DNA from: an uncultured Bacilli bacterium
GTDB lineage: Bacteria; Bacillota_I; Bacilli_A; RF39; UBA660
Assembly (NCBI GenBank): GCA_934098745.1
Contig: CAKOPG010000018.1
Span: forward strand, 1 to 29,162
Direction: 5' to 3'
DNA: 29,162 nt
The translations under genes and the position numbers were made by a program. Positions 1 to 8,287 of the stretch are shown piece by piece. The stretch's first letter is position 1. Every line of letters starts with the position of its first letter. Under the pieces are notes generated by a model. That model was given only the letters and a program-made list of their open reading frames with translations, made no database searches and had not been told where the DNA came from.

Positions 1-113
1 TTATTTCTCATTTTTATTGTTAAATCTAACATAAAATAAGCCACCCCAAAAGCTATAACCGATGCCAAAATAATTTCCACCAACATATATCCTTTGTTAT
101 TAAGTCTTTTCAT
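1..113 (-). CDS. Prepilin-like protein, N-terminal part only (cut by window edge)
   Basis: An ATG at 113 opens a frame that stays open to the left edge (37 codons visible). It begins MKRLNNKGYMLVEIILAS, a class III (type IV prepilin) signal: a short basic leader, Gly at -1 and Glu at +5 of the mature protein, then a hydrophobic helix. The RBS AGGGTG lies about 8 bases upstream. It follows the prepilin gene at 156-509 by 42 bases, so it is probably the last visible gene of the same operon. Such proteins are cleaved by a PilD/ComC-type peptidase and build type IV pili, competence pseudopili or related filaments. The family assignment rests on the N-terminus only. Confidence 0.75.
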   Translation of the reverse strand, partial: MKRLNNKGYMLVEIILASVIAFGVAYFMLDLTIKMRN

Positions 114-155
114 AATTATCACCCTACTTAATAAACTTTTTATATTTATACCAAT

Positions 156-509
156 TTATGAACAATCTTCTACAAATTCAAAATTACTACCATTCGTATA
201 TTTAACAAAACCATTAAAGTAATCACCATCAGCATCTTTCATTTCATTATCTGATAATTCAAGTTTATTAATACTGATACATCCCGAATTACTATTACCA
301 TTTTCTCTATATAAAGAGTTCTTATGTTCTTCATAATAAAGTTTTCCATAACTGACAATAACTTCTTTTTTAGCATTATTCTGTTTTACTTTATTTCTCT
401 CTATTGAAGCACTAATTGACGATATAGCTATTACTGATATAGCTAAAAGAATTACTACTACAGCTAATAACTCTATTAAAGTAAAACCTCTATTATTATT
501 CTTTTTCAT
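156..509 (-). CDS. Type IV prepilin / pseudopilin-like protein
   Basis: This 117-residue protein starts MKKNNNRGFTLIELLAVVVI, a textbook prepilin cleavage motif (G/FTLIE, Glu at +5), followed by one hydrophobic helix to about residue 30 and a short polar globular domain with two cysteines (near residue 77 and at 116) that could form the disulfide common in minor pilins. It overlaps the 3' end of the prs-like gene by 14 bases and has an RBS (AAGGAG, 6-base spacing) inside that gene, so it is co-transcribed. No pilus ATPase, platform protein or prepilin peptidase is in the window, so the filament type (pilus, competence, secretion) cannot be decided. Confidence 0.85.
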   Translation of the reverse strand: MKKNNNRGFTLIELLAVVVILLAISVIAISSISASIERNKVKQNNAKKEVIVSYGKLYYEEHKNSLYRENGNSNSGCISINKLELSDNEMKDADGDYFNGFVKYTNGSNFEFVEDCS

Positions 510-1605
510 AAGTTTTCTCCTTTCTTATTTCATTAATTTTCTTAGCTATATCTTCTTTACAACTAATAAGATCTCCAATGGAATGACCATAATTAAGTTC
601 ACTAATTAAATAAGCTAATTTATGAGAACAATCAACTGATTTAAACCATTTTCTATCTTTATATTCTTCTGGTACATAATTAACATTACTAGCATATACT
701 CTATCTATTATTCCTTTTTTATAGTAGTTATCAAACTTATCTACTCCACCAGTAAATAAAGCAAAAGTAACAACTAAGAATATCTTTTCAACGCCTAATT
801 TCTTTAAAGACTCCGCAGTATCTATTATTGAACCACCTGAAGCAATCATATCATCTACAACAATAGCGTATTTTCCTTCCATTTCACTAGGTCCTAAGAA
901 ACGGTGATCAACAATTGGATTTTTGCCATCGATTACTTTTGTATAATCTCTTTGTTTATAAAATGACCCAATCGGTACATTGCCAAGCATTTCAGAAAAT
1001 ACTCTAGCTCTTTTCATAGCACCTTCATCTGGCGAAATACAAATAAGTTTATTAAAATCATCAATCTTTTCATTTGTTAAAATATCTAAAAGTAACATGT
1101 CTGTTAAATATACATTCTCAAAAGCTAAATTAGGAACCGCATTCATTATCCCTTTATTATGAACATCACAAGTAACAATTTCATTTACCCCCATATTTCT
1201 AAGTTCTTGTAACGCATTAGCACAATCTAAAGATTCTCTAGAATCTTTTTTATCTTGTCTAGATTCATATAAATATGGCATAATTACTGTTCTCTTAGCT
1301 CCATGTCCACATTCTGCACTAAGTATTCTTTTAATATCTTGAAAATGTTCATCAGGACTCATATAATGATCTTTTCCATAATATTTATAACTAATATTAT
1401 AATTAGATACATCACTAAGTATATATATATCATTATCTCTAATCGTCTCTTTAATAATAGCCTTCCCTTCTCCATTATTAAATCTAACTAAATCTAATCC
1501 CACTAAATAATTATTATTAGTATTTCTTATCTCATTAATATGTTTATTAATTAAAACTCCAAAATCATAAAAATTATCTGGTACTATTATTTTTAAATCC
1601 TTCAT
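496..1605 (-). CDS. prs: Ribose-phosphate pyrophosphokinase (PRPP synthase), divergent
   Basis: This enzyme would make 5-phosphoribosyl-1-diphosphate from ribose 5-phosphate and ATP, feeding purine, pyrimidine and NAD synthesis. Seen: the N-terminal FNNGEGKAIIKETIRDNDIY segment matching the family's FSDGE-type start; the ESRQDKK stretch (R116, D118) where the ATP-binding RQDRK loop lies; H149 in CDVHN; the flexible-loop neighbour SPDEGAMKRAR at 191-201; and the PRPP-binding loop VVDDMIASGGS (249-259). At 369 residues it is about 50 longer than usual, with an insertion around 65-90 and a longer C-terminus. It lies 14 bases after the HD gene and overlaps the next prepilin gene. The family is clear; activity as a standard PRPP synthase is likely, but divergence leaves some doubt. 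Confidence 0.78.
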   Translation of the reverse strand: MKDLKIIVPDNFYDFGVLINKHINEIRNTNNNYLVGLDLVRFNNGEGKAIIKETIRDNDIYILSDVSNYNISYKYYGKDHYMSPDEHFQDIKRILSAECGHGAKRTVIMPYLYESRQDKKDSRESLDCANALQELRNMGVNEIVTCDVHNKGIMNAVPNLAFENVYLTDMLLLDILTNEKIDDFNKLICISPDEGAMKRARVFSEMLGNVPIGSFYKQRDYTKVIDGKNPIVDHRFLGPSEMEGKYAIVVDDMIASGGSIIDTAESLKKLGVEKIFLVVTFALFTGGVDKFDNYYKKGIIDRVYASNVNYVPEEYKDRKWFKSVDCSHKLAYLISELNYGHSIGDLISCKEDIAKKINEIRKEKTYEKE

Positions 1606-1619
1606 TATTCCTCCATATA

Positions 1620-2186
1620 TTATATAATATCTAATTTTAAAAACTTAACATCTAAATAATTTCTACTAGCTAAGTAATCACATCGATGAACATATCTTTG
1701 ATATTCATCTCTAGGTACCGGTAATTCTACTTTACTATATTTATTCGTATTCCATTTACCCATATGACTCTCTATCATCATACACATTCTTCTTACATCA
1801 TCAGTACTCATCTTTAATTCATTAGCATGTTCCATTATTAACTTAGATACTAAAAGAGGATGATCAAATCTTGTATATTCTTCTTCCACTAAACCTTTCT
1901 TTAAACCATCATGCATAATCAAAGCCATAATTATTAAATCTTTATCTAAATCAGTAAAATTATTAACTGTTTCAAATAAATCATACGCAATTCTTACAGC
2001 TACTTTAGTATGTTTTACTAATCCATTCTTTGTACTAGCAAATTTGGGATGATATTTCCCGGTACTAGAAGCCGGAATAGTAAAGAAATAATCTGGTAAT
2101 AAATTAATTAAATACTTAATATCTTCTCTCTTATTTTCATCCTTAATATAACTAATCTCTTTAGTAAAATACTTTATCTTATTCAT
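1620..2186 (-). CDS. HD-domain phosphohydrolase
   Basis: This 188-residue protein has the metal-binding residues of an HD superfamily hydrolase in order: H59 (VKHT), H92-D93 (MHD), H109 (DHP), H141 (ESHMG) and H167/D170 (VHRCDYLA). The N-terminal stretch KYHPKFASTKNGLVKHT resembles the HD domain of YhaM-type 3'-5' exoribonucleases, but the OB-fold nucleic-acid-binding domain is absent, so it is a stand-alone HD protein. The substrate is unknown; a nucleotide or phosphodiester is likely from the family. Its start codon overlaps the stop of the mscS gene by one base, and prs follows 14 bases later, so it belongs to the same operon. Confidence 0.8.
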   Translation of the reverse strand: MNKIKYFTKEISYIKDENKREDIKYLINLLPDYFFTIPASSTGKYHPKFASTKNGLVKHTKVAVRIAYDLFETVNNFTDLDKDLIIMALIMHDGLKKGLVEEEYTRFDHPLLVSKLIMEHANELKMSTDDVRRMCMMIESHMGKWNTNKYSKVELPVPRDEYQRYVHRCDYLASRNYLDVKFLKLDII

Positions 2187-2965
2187 TATTTCCCCCTAAC
2201 ATTTACATCTAACTTATTATAAGGTATCTCTATACCATACTTATCAAAATATTTTTTTACTAACATATAATAATCTCTCTTAACTTGATATTGTTTCTCC
2301 GCCTTACAAGTAATACTTACCATATAACGAATACTACTACTAGAAAATTCTTCTATCCCAAGTATTTTATAATCTCCACATACATTTTCTATCTTCTTAA
2401 CTTCTTCTTCCATCTCTTTAAGAGCATTTTCTAACTTTTTAATATTCGTCTCATATGCTACATCTAACTTAAGAAATATAACCGTATTATTATGACTATA
2501 ATTAATTACTTCTTTAAAAGAAGAATTAGATAGTATTTTAACTTCTCCTGTAGCAGCTTTAATCTTTGAAGACATTAATCCAAAACCAACTACCGTACCC
2601 TTAAAACCATTAATTGATACCACATCACCAATCGTATATTTATCATCAAATAATATTGCTAATCCTGCTAAAAAGTCGGTTATAATATCTTGTAAAGCTA
2701 AACCTACGATTACTCCAATTACTCCTATCGAAGTAATAATACCCGAAGTATTTATTCCATATACATTAAGAATAGATAAAACCACTATTACTAATATTAA
2801 ATACTTAATAATATTTTTAATTAAAGATATAATCGTTATTTTCTTCTTATCTTTTTCTCTTTTACTAATCTTATTAATAACTATTCTAATAAAATAATAT
2901 ATAATAAATCCTAATATTAAATAAATTATTGGTAAATAAAACTTATCACTTTTAATAAAATCCAT
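2186..2965 (-). CDS. mscS: MscS-family mechanosensitive ion channel
   Basis: The 259-residue protein has three predicted membrane segments (about residues 9-30, 46-68 and 72-100). The last is rich in Gly, Ala and Val (GVIGVIVGLALQDIITDFLAG), which is the MscS pore helix TM3 with its characteristic ALQD kink. A beta domain follows (YTIGDVVSINGFKGTVVGFGLMSSKIK, about 107-135), then an alpha/beta C-terminal domain. It would open under hypo-osmotic shock to release solutes from the cytoplasm. It overlaps hemW upstream and the HD gene downstream by one base each, indicating tight translational coupling. Short forms of this size (YkuT-like) are common in Firmicutes. Confidence 0.9.
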   Translation of the reverse strand: MDFIKSDKFYLPIIYLILGFIIYYFIRIVINKISKREKDKKKITIISLIKNIIKYLILVIVVLSILNVYGINTSGIITSIGVIGVIVGLALQDIITDFLAGLAILFDDKYTIGDVVSINGFKGTVVGFGLMSSKIKAATGEVKILSNSSFKEVINYSHNNTVIFLKLDVAYETNIKKLENALKEMEEEVKKIENVCGDYKILGIEEFSSSSIRYMVSITCKAEKQYQVKRDYYMLVKKYFDKYGIEIPYNKLDVNVRGK

Positions 2966-4053
2966 TATAAATCACTCCCTATAATTCTTTCCAATATATT
3001 ATTAAGTAAATATATATATTTATAATTACACCTAATCTTATTATTAACTACTTCTAAATAATTATCATTAACTAACTCTTTAATAATCTCTCTATTAAGA
3101 AGATTATCCTTATATTTCTCATTAAATATATTAATATCTATTCCTTCTATTAATCTAAGTCCCAGTATTAAATCATTCTCTTTTCTAGTATTTATATCTT
3201 CATAATTATCTATATCTATATAATTACCATCTAAATATTTATGCATATTTTTAGTATTACTAATTCTATGATTATCTATATAACTTACAGCCCCAACGCC
3301 AAATCCATAATAATACCCATTTAACCAGTAATTTATATTATGCTTACTTTCATACCCTCTTTTAGCATAATTACTTATCTCATAATGAATATATCCCCTC
3401 TTAGTAAGCGTATCATTAATATAATTAAACATCTTACTATCTATCTCTTCATCGATATACTTATATCCGTCTATATATAATTTAGTATTCTTTTCAATTA
3501 TTAAAGAATAACATGATATATGGGGAATATCTAATCTTAAGAATTTATCTATATCATCTTTAACAATATCTATATCCTCATTAACTCCATATATTAAATC
3601 AATATTAATATTACTAAAATATTTCTTAGTTAAATTTATATTATTAATAACCATATCTGTATTATGAAGTCTTCCCAATTTATGAATAATATCTTTATTA
3701 AAAGACTGTACCCCATAACTAATTCTATTAATTCCATACTCTCTAAATAATTCAAGTTTCTCTACATCTATATTCTCTATATTACATTCAATGGTATATT
3801 CATAATCTTTATCTTTATTAAATATATCTACAATACTTAGTAATTTCTTTAATTCTAATATACTTAAGACACTAGGAGTCCCTCCCCCTATATAAATAGT
3901 CTTAATTACTTCCTTTCTATATCTAGCTTTTATTTCTTTTTCTAATTCTCCTAAATAATTTAAGACATATTTTTTATCATAATACATTTTACAGAAATCA
4001 CAATAAGTACAAATATTCTTACAAAAAGGAATATGTATATAAACTGCTGACAT
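2965..4053 (-). CDS. hemW: HemW-like radical SAM protein (coproporphyrinogen III oxidase-like)
   Basis: This is a radical SAM enzyme of 362 residues. The iron-sulfur cluster motif CX3CX2C is at C11, C15 and C18, with a further Cys at 21. It is followed by the SAM-binding GGGTPS motif (about 57-62) and the HemW-type C-terminal domain (NYWLNGYYYGFGVGAVSYI region). HemW proteins are haem chaperones rather than true coproporphyrinogen oxidases. The length and the short N-terminus fit HemW better than HemN. The start lies one base after the ung stop codon and the stop overlaps the mscS start. No haem biosynthesis gene is in the window, so the physiological role here is open. Confidence 0.85.
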   Translation of the reverse strand: MSAVYIHIPFCKNICTYCDFCKMYYDKKYVLNYLGELEKEIKARYRKEVIKTIYIGGGTPSVLSILELKKLLSIVDIFNKDKDYEYTIECNIENIDVEKLELFREYGINRISYGVQSFNKDIIHKLGRLHNTDMVINNINLTKKYFSNINIDLIYGVNEDIDIVKDDIDKFLRLDIPHISCYSLIIEKNTKLYIDGYKYIDEEIDSKMFNYINDTLTKRGYIHYEISNYAKRGYESKHNINYWLNGYYYGFGVGAVSYIDNHRISNTKNMHKYLDGNYIDIDNYEDINTRKENDLILGLRLIEGIDINIFNEKYKDNLLNREIIKELVNDNYLEVVNNKIRCNYKYIYLLNNILERIIGSDL

Positions 4054-4054
4054 C

Positions 4055-4705
4055 TTACCACTCTATTTCTTTTAAATTATGTTTCTTTAAAAATTCATTT
4101 GTTTTAGAAAAAGGTTTACTGCCAAAGAAACCATAATTAACTGAGAAAGGACTAGGATGACTTGATGATATTATTAAATGTTGCGGATTAGTAATATATT
4201 TAATCTTACTTTTAGCAAAATTACCCCATAAAATAAATACTACCGGCTCTTTCTTATCATTTAACTTTTTAATAACACTATCTGTAAATTCTTCCCAACC
4301 AACATATTTATGACTAGCTGGTTTATCTTTTTCTACCGTTAATACACTATTTAAAAGTAATACTCCTTGCCTAGCCCAATCAGATAAATCCGTATCTGTT
4401 CTTTTTATTCCCAAATCATTTTCCAATTCTTTATATATATTACTTAAAGAAGGTGGCATCTTTATTCCTCTATTAACAGAAAAACATAACCCATTTGCTT
4501 CCCCTTTACCATGATAAGGATCTTGTCCCAAGATAACTACTTTCGTATCTTTATAACTAGTCTCTCTAAAAGCATAAAAAACTTCTTTCGCCGGAGGAAA
4601 TATCTCTTTATTTTGATATTCTCTTCTTACAATATCCTTTATTCTTTTAAAATAATCCTTTTCATATTCTTCTTTTAATATAATATCCCAATCATTTCCT
4701 ATCAT
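4055..4705 (-). CDS. ung: Uracil-DNA glycosylase, family 1
   Basis: This enzyme removes uracil from DNA in base-excision repair. All family 1 motifs are present in its 216 residues: the water-activating loop GQDPYHG with catalytic D62 (60-66), the uracil-binding segment GLCFSV just after it, LLLNSVLTV, and the DNA-intercalation loop HPSPFS with H183. Length is normal for bacterial Ung. It follows the prepilin gene by 8 bases and is followed by hemW after one base, so it is co-transcribed with both. Confidence 0.96.
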   Translation of the reverse strand: MIGNDWDIILKEEYEKDYFKRIKDIVRREYQNKEIFPPAKEVFYAFRETSYKDTKVVILGQDPYHGKGEANGLCFSVNRGIKMPPSLSNIYKELENDLGIKRTDTDLSDWARQGVLLLNSVLTVEKDKPASHKYVGWEEFTDSVIKKLNDKKEPVVFILWGNFAKSKIKYITNPQHLIISSSHPSPFSVNYGFFGSKPFSKTNEFLKKHNLKEIEW

Positions 4706-4713
4706 ATATCCCC

Positions 4714-5211
4714 CTAATAACTATCTGGACAACTTGTATTCCCATTATTATTTACTGGTGTTACCACAACTTTACTATTCTCATAACTAATCTTAATTTG
4801 ACAATTAGATATATCTTGCTTATCTTTAGGATTCATTACCGTTATTGTCCCATCATCTTTCTTACTATTTCCTTTAAGAAAACCCGCTGTAACAAGTTTC
4901 CCTAAAGTAAGTTCACTAGCTGATACCATGCAAATATTTTCATAATTTTCATCCAATCTCCTTATTGGCGTAGCCTTAATTTCTCCTTCATGTAAAGCCA
5001 TAGTTCCAATATTAGATGCATATACACATTCAATATAATAAGTTTCCGAAGCATCTTTAACTTGCTGAATAAATAATTCATAATCTTTTTCCTTAGAATT
5101 ATTTATTATATTAATAATTGCATATGTTCCAATCGACATAACCAAAGTAAGTAATACAATTGTCGCTATTAACTCTACTAAAGTAAAACCCTTATTATTT
5201 AGTTTATTCAT
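4714..5211 (-). CDS. Type IV prepilin / pseudopilin-like protein
   Basis: The start chosen is the ATG at 5211, giving 165 residues. A GTG at 5220 is in frame but lies inside the RBS region (AAGAAGTGATTATC before ATG). The protein begins MNKLNNKGFTLVELIATIVL, a canonical prepilin signal (G/FTLVE), then a hydrophobic helix and a globular domain with Cys residues in YIECVYAS, ENICMVS, ISNCQ and NTSCP; the last pair could form a C-terminal disulfide loop. It is the first gene of an operon that continues through ung, hemW, mscS, an HD gene and prs to two more prepilins. Its promoter overlaps the terminator of the preceding gene. Confidence 0.87.
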   Translation of the reverse strand: MNKLNNKGFTLVELIATIVLLTLVMSIGTYAIINIINNSKEKDYELFIQQVKDASETYYIECVYASNIGTMALHEGEIKATPIRRLDENYENICMVSASELTLGKLVTAGFLKGNSKKDDGTITVMNPKDKQDISNCQIKISYENSKVVVTPVNNNGNTSCPDSY

Positions 5212-5264
5212 GATAATCACTTCTTTCTATATTCCTTCTAACCTCACTATCTATTCTCTATTTA

Positions 5265-5293
5265 AGTATAACAAAAAAAAGTATCTTTTACAA
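5265..5293 (-). promoter_or_regulatory. Sigma-70 type promoter for the prepilin-ung-hemW operon
   Basis: On the minus strand, TTGTAA and TATACT are separated by 17 bases. The -35 lies inside the loop and arm of the upstream terminator, so the two signals are nested. The start codon at 5211 is about 53 bases past the -10. Confidence 0.6.
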
Positions 5294-5303
5294 TACTTTT
5301 TAT
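5273..5303 (-). terminator. Rho-independent terminator of the tsaE-tsaD operon
   Basis: A 9-bp stem (AAAAAGTAT/ATACTTTTT, arms 5276-5284 and 5293-5301) with an 8-base loop is followed on the minus strand by a run of eight T. It lies just after the stop of the small membrane protein gene at 5314. Confidence 0.8.
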
Positions 5304-5313
5304 CCATATGAAA

Positions 5314-5673
5314 CTATACTTCTACTCCCCCGATAAAATCATTTTTAACACTTATTTGAAAATATAATAAACATAATATACCTACCATAAAAAATATACT
5401 TCCAACATATCTTACCATAAATGGTTTTCTTAAATTATTCATATAATCTTGATAATTTCTATTAAGAAAATAAATATATGCTATAATTGTAACTATTATT
5501 ATAAATAAATAGATCTCTCTAGCTTCTGATTCATATGAAGAATTATTACTTATAACAAACTTTCTTTGCTTATCATTAGCTACTATATTTAAAATATTCA
5601 AAATAATAAAACAAACCCAAATATAATCTTCTATTCTAAGTCTTGATAACTCTTCTAACTTATTATTATTCAT
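5314..5673 (-). CDS. Small integral membrane protein of unknown function
   Basis: I do not recognise this 119-residue protein. It has three hydrophobic segments (about 18-33, 50-69 and 88-106), a basic stretch between segments 2 and 3 (NRNYQDYMNNLRKPFMVR), and an acidic N-terminus with an LRIEDYIW motif. There are no charged residues within the helices and no catalytic signature. It follows tsaD after 31 bases and is followed by a terminator, so it is probably the last gene of the t6A operon, but nothing links it to tRNA modification. Confidence 0.7.
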   Translation of the reverse strand: MNNNKLEELSRLRIEDYIWVCFIILNILNIVANDKQRKFVISNNSSYESEAREIYLFIIIVTIIAYIYFLNRNYQDYMNNLRKPFMVRYVGSIFFMVGILCLLYFQISVKNDFIGGVEV

Positions 5674-5704
5674 AATAAATTATATATCTTTTATATCTAA
5701 AATA

Positions 5705-6721
5705 TTAATCTTTATATAGTGTATCTACTGCCATTGCATTTAATTCTAAATCAGCTACTATTCCTGCTTTAAAAGCATAATATGCCGCCGCGGCAATCAT
5801 CGCCGCATTATCAGTACAATATTCCATTCTTGGATAACTAAAATTAATCTGTTTCTTTTCACATTCTAAAGCTATTCTCTCTCTTAAATAACTATTAGCA
5901 GCTACCCCTCCTGCCAGTACCAAATTCTTAACATTATATTCTTCTATTGCTCGCATCGTTTTTTTAACAACTACTCCTATTACCCTATTCTGAAAAGATC
6001 TACACATATCTTCTACTCTTATCTCATTACCTCTTTGCTTTTCATTATGAACTAAATTCACAACTGCTGACTTAATTCCACTAAAACTAAAATTATAACT
6101 ATCATCATCTAGTGGCATTGGTAATTCATAAGTATCCTGTCCCATCTTAGCTAACATATCTACCTTAGGTCCACCCGGATATTCAAGATGACATATCTTA
6201 GCTACCTTATCATACGCTTCACCTATCGCATCATCTAAAGTAGAACCAATTTTTTTAAATGAATAATCCCTATCCATATAGACAAGATCAGTATGCCCTC
6301 CAGATACTACTAAAGCAATTAAAGGAAAGGTAAGTCTTTTTTCTAAATTATTCGCATATATATGTCCTGCTATATGATGAACCGGTATTAAAGGTTTACC
6401 CGTAACTAAAGATATCGTTTTAGCACACTGAAGCCCTATCATTAAAGATCCAATTAGTCCCGGACCATAAGTAACCCCAATAATATCTATATCTTCAAGC
6501 TTCATTTTACTTCTATCTAATAATTCATCTAATACTATTGTAATATTCTCTATATGTGTACGACTAGCTACTTCAGGTACCACTCCTCCAAATTTCTTAT
6601 GAATATCTATCTGCGTATTAGTAACAGTAGCTATCTCACAAACACCATTCTTAACAATACTCATACTAGTCTCATCACAAGAAGATTCTATTGCTAAACA
6701 ATATATATCTTTATTCATCAT
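5705..6721 (-). CDS. tsaD: tRNA N6-adenosine threonylcarbamoyltransferase TsaD
   Basis: TsaD transfers the threonylcarbamoyl group from TC-AMP to A37 of ANN-decoding tRNAs, working with TsaB and TsaE. The 338 residues show the ASKHA fold motifs AIESSCDET (10-18), YGPGLIGSL, the metal-binding HIAGH (H116, H120), VSGGHTDL, the GSTLDDAIGEAYDKVAK loop, the LAGGVAANSYLR phosphate motif and CTDNAAM with D304. Length is typical. Two consecutive ATG codons open the gene, and either may be used. It follows rimI after 26 bases in the order tsaE-tsaB-rimI-tsaD, a common Firmicute arrangement. Confidence 0.97.
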   Translation of the reverse strand: MMNKDIYCLAIESSCDETSMSIVKNGVCEIATVTNTQIDIHKKFGGVVPEVASRTHIENITIVLDELLDRSKMKLEDIDIIGVTYGPGLIGSLMIGLQCAKTISLVTGKPLIPVHHIAGHIYANNLEKRLTFPLIALVVSGGHTDLVYMDRDYSFKKIGSTLDDAIGEAYDKVAKICHLEYPGGPKVDMLAKMGQDTYELPMPLDDDSYNFSFSGIKSAVVNLVHNEKQRGNEIRVEDMCRSFQNRVIGVVVKKTMRAIEEYNVKNLVLAGGVAANSYLRERIALECEKKQINFSYPRMEYCTDNAAMIAAAAYYAFKAGIVADLELNAMAVDTLYKD

Positions 6722-6747
6722 CCTTCACTTCTTCCTTAACATCATAT

Positions 6748-7101
6748 CTACATTATTTGCTTTTCCATCAAAATACCATCTTCATCTCCATAATAATATT
6801 TCCTTAAAGCAACTTCCCTAAAACCAAACCTTTTATATAAATTTCTTGCTATCTCATTACTTATTCTTACTTCTAAAGTAATATTAACTACCCGATAATC
6901 AATTGCTAATCCTACTAAATAAGACATCAACTTAGTACCTATCTTATTATTCCTATATTCTTCATATACGAAAACATTATCTATTTCCATCCGATCATAT
7001 ATTAAAGAATACTCTAAATACCCATAAGTAGTTCCCTCTACAACATATTCAATCCTTCTACCAAACGGATTAGCCCCCGTAATATCTACCTCTATAATCA
7101 T
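6748..7101 (-). CDS. rimI: RimI-like GNAT N-acetyltransferase, short form
   Basis: This GNAT-fold protein sits where RimI (acetylation of ribosomal protein S18 N-terminus) is usually found, between tsaB and tsaD. Visible are the acetyl-CoA pyrophosphate loop EEYRNNKIGTKLM (about 46-58), the following helix, the ITLEVRISNEIARNLYKRFGF block (motif B) and a C-terminal YYYGDEDGILMEKQI strand typical of RimI. At 117 residues it is 25-40 shorter than usual, lacking the first strand and helix. The frame begins at an ATG that overlaps the tsaB stop by 4 bases, so the shortness looks genuine rather than a start error. The true substrate is not proven. Confidence 0.85.
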   Translation of the reverse strand: MIIEVDITGANPFGRRIEYVVEGTTYGYLEYSLIYDRMEIDNVFVYEEYRNNKIGTKLMSYLVGLAIDYRVVNITLEVRISNEIARNLYKRFGFREVALRKYYYGDEDGILMEKQIM

Positions 7102-7721
7102 TTTATATTCTCTAAAGCCTGTGGTAACTTCTTATAATCAGGTACTAACTTAAAATAATTAACCGTCTCTTTATCCATATAATACTTAACTATCTTCTCA
7201 ATATCTAATTCTTGCTTATTAATCTTATATTTACCTATTATACTAGTATTTACTCCTACTATATAAGGATTATATTTCTCTATTAACTTAATAACATCTA
7301 CATCCTTAACATTCATCTCATCTATTAATAAATTATATTCACTATCATATATTCCTACATAATAACTACTCTTATTAGCTGGTATTATACTCATAATAAC
7401 TCCTTTATGTTCACTACTAATAGCTAACATCTTCAAACTAGATATAGGCGTTATTTCCTTCTTAATCAAATATCCATATGTCTTAGCAATCGTTACTCCT
7501 ATTCTTAAACCAGTAAAAGAACCCGGCCCAGTAACAACCATTATCTTATCTACCATATTAGCATCTATCTTACTATCATCTAATACTTGTTTAACAAAAC
7601 TAGTCGCATATACCGAATGCATATTAGGAATACATTTCTGAATTACTGCTAAAATATGTCCATCCTTAATCGTAGAAATAGATACATTCTCTAAAGATGT
7701 ATCTATAAATAAACTAATCAT
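7098..7721 (-). CDS. tsaB: TsaB, t6A biosynthesis scaffold protein
   Basis: TsaB is the inactive TsaD paralogue that forms the core of the threonylcarbamoyl-transfer complex. The 207 residues carry the ASKHA start LFIDTSLENVSIS and the diagnostic VVTGPGSFTGLRIGV motif (about 62-76). The C-terminal half is more divergent, as is usual. Both ends overlap neighbours by 4 bases (tsaE upstream, rimI downstream). Confidence 0.93.
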   Translation of the reverse strand: MISLFIDTSLENVSISTIKDGHILAVIQKCIPNMHSVYATSFVKQVLDDSKIDANMVDKIMVVTGPGSFTGLRIGVTIAKTYGYLIKKEITPISSLKMLAISSEHKGVIMSIIPANKSSYYVGIYDSEYNLLIDEMNVKDVDVIKLIEKYNPYIVGVNTSIIGKYKINKQELDIEKIVKYYMDKETVNYFKLVPDYKKLPQALENIK

Positions 7722-8167
7722 AATATATCCTCACAGACTCTAATATATTCATCCCCATGAGCTCTAATAATTAAACCTCTAGTAGCTTCATCAATTACCT
7801 TAAATTTAATATCAAGTCTTTCTTTAGGTAAATAATCTTGTATTAAGTCCGCCCACTCAATAATAGTTACTCCACCTTTTTCAAAATATTCTTCTATTCC
7901 TAAATTATCTATATTATCATCCACTCTATATACATCCATATGATATAGTGGTAATTCTCCATTATATTCTTTAATAATATTAAAAGTACTAGACGTTACT
8001 CCATCAATTCCCATAGCTTCAGCAAAAGCTTTAGCAAATACGGTCTTTCCACTACCCAACTCGCCATATAAACAAATAACCATATTTGGAAATTTTTCTG
8101 ATTCAATATTCTGTGCTAAATAAATTGTATCCTCTTCATTACGCATAGTTATTTTATATTCTTCCAT
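7718..8167 (-). CDS. tsaE: TsaE, ATPase of the t6A complex
   Basis: TsaE is a small P-loop ATPase that drives turnover of the TsaB-TsaD complex. The Walker A motif GELGSGKT is at 35-42, then SSTFNIIKEY (switch-like segment), HMDVYRV and the Walker B-like VTIIEWADL. Length (149) is typical. The stop codon is TGA overlapping the tsaB start (ATGA), which also shows that TGA is a stop here and not Trp. It is the first gene of its operon, behind a good promoter. Confidence 0.95.
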   Translation of the reverse strand: MEEYKITMRNEEDTIYLAQNIESEKFPNMVICLYGELGSGKTVFAKAFAEAMGIDGVTSSTFNIIKEYNGELPLYHMDVYRVDDNIDNLGIEEYFEKGGVTIIEWADLIQDYLPKERLDIKFKVIDEATRGLIIRAHGDEYIRVCEDIL

Positions 8168-8198
8168 GTCTTTTTTCTTCCTTTCTTACTTCCCTCTA

Positions 8199-8228
8199 AT
8201 TATATCAAATAACCTTACCCTCTTTCAA
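8199..8228 (-). promoter_or_regulatory. Sigma-70 type promoter of the t6A operon
   Basis: TTGAAA and TATAAT are 18 bases apart on the minus strand, about 32 bases upstream of the tsaE start, with a purine-rich RBS (GAAAGGAAG) between. Confidence 0.7.
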
Positions 8229-8258
8229 TAGTTTTTTAGAAAATAATCAGTAATATTA

Positions 8259-8287
8259 AAAAACAATCAAAACTTTTGATTGTTTTT
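8259..8287 (-). terminator. Rho-independent terminator after the DUF1292 gene
   Basis: A 14-bp perfect inverted repeat (arms 8259-8272 and 8274-8287; the effective loop is a few bases) begins at the stop codon of the DUF1292 gene. On the minus strand it ends in a TTTTTT run. Confidence 0.85.

Noticed and set aside
7718..7721. Mycoplasma-type code (TGA = Trp)
   Set aside because: tsaE ends at its normal length with TGA in an ATGA overlap with tsaB, and Trp codons are TGG, so the standard code applies.
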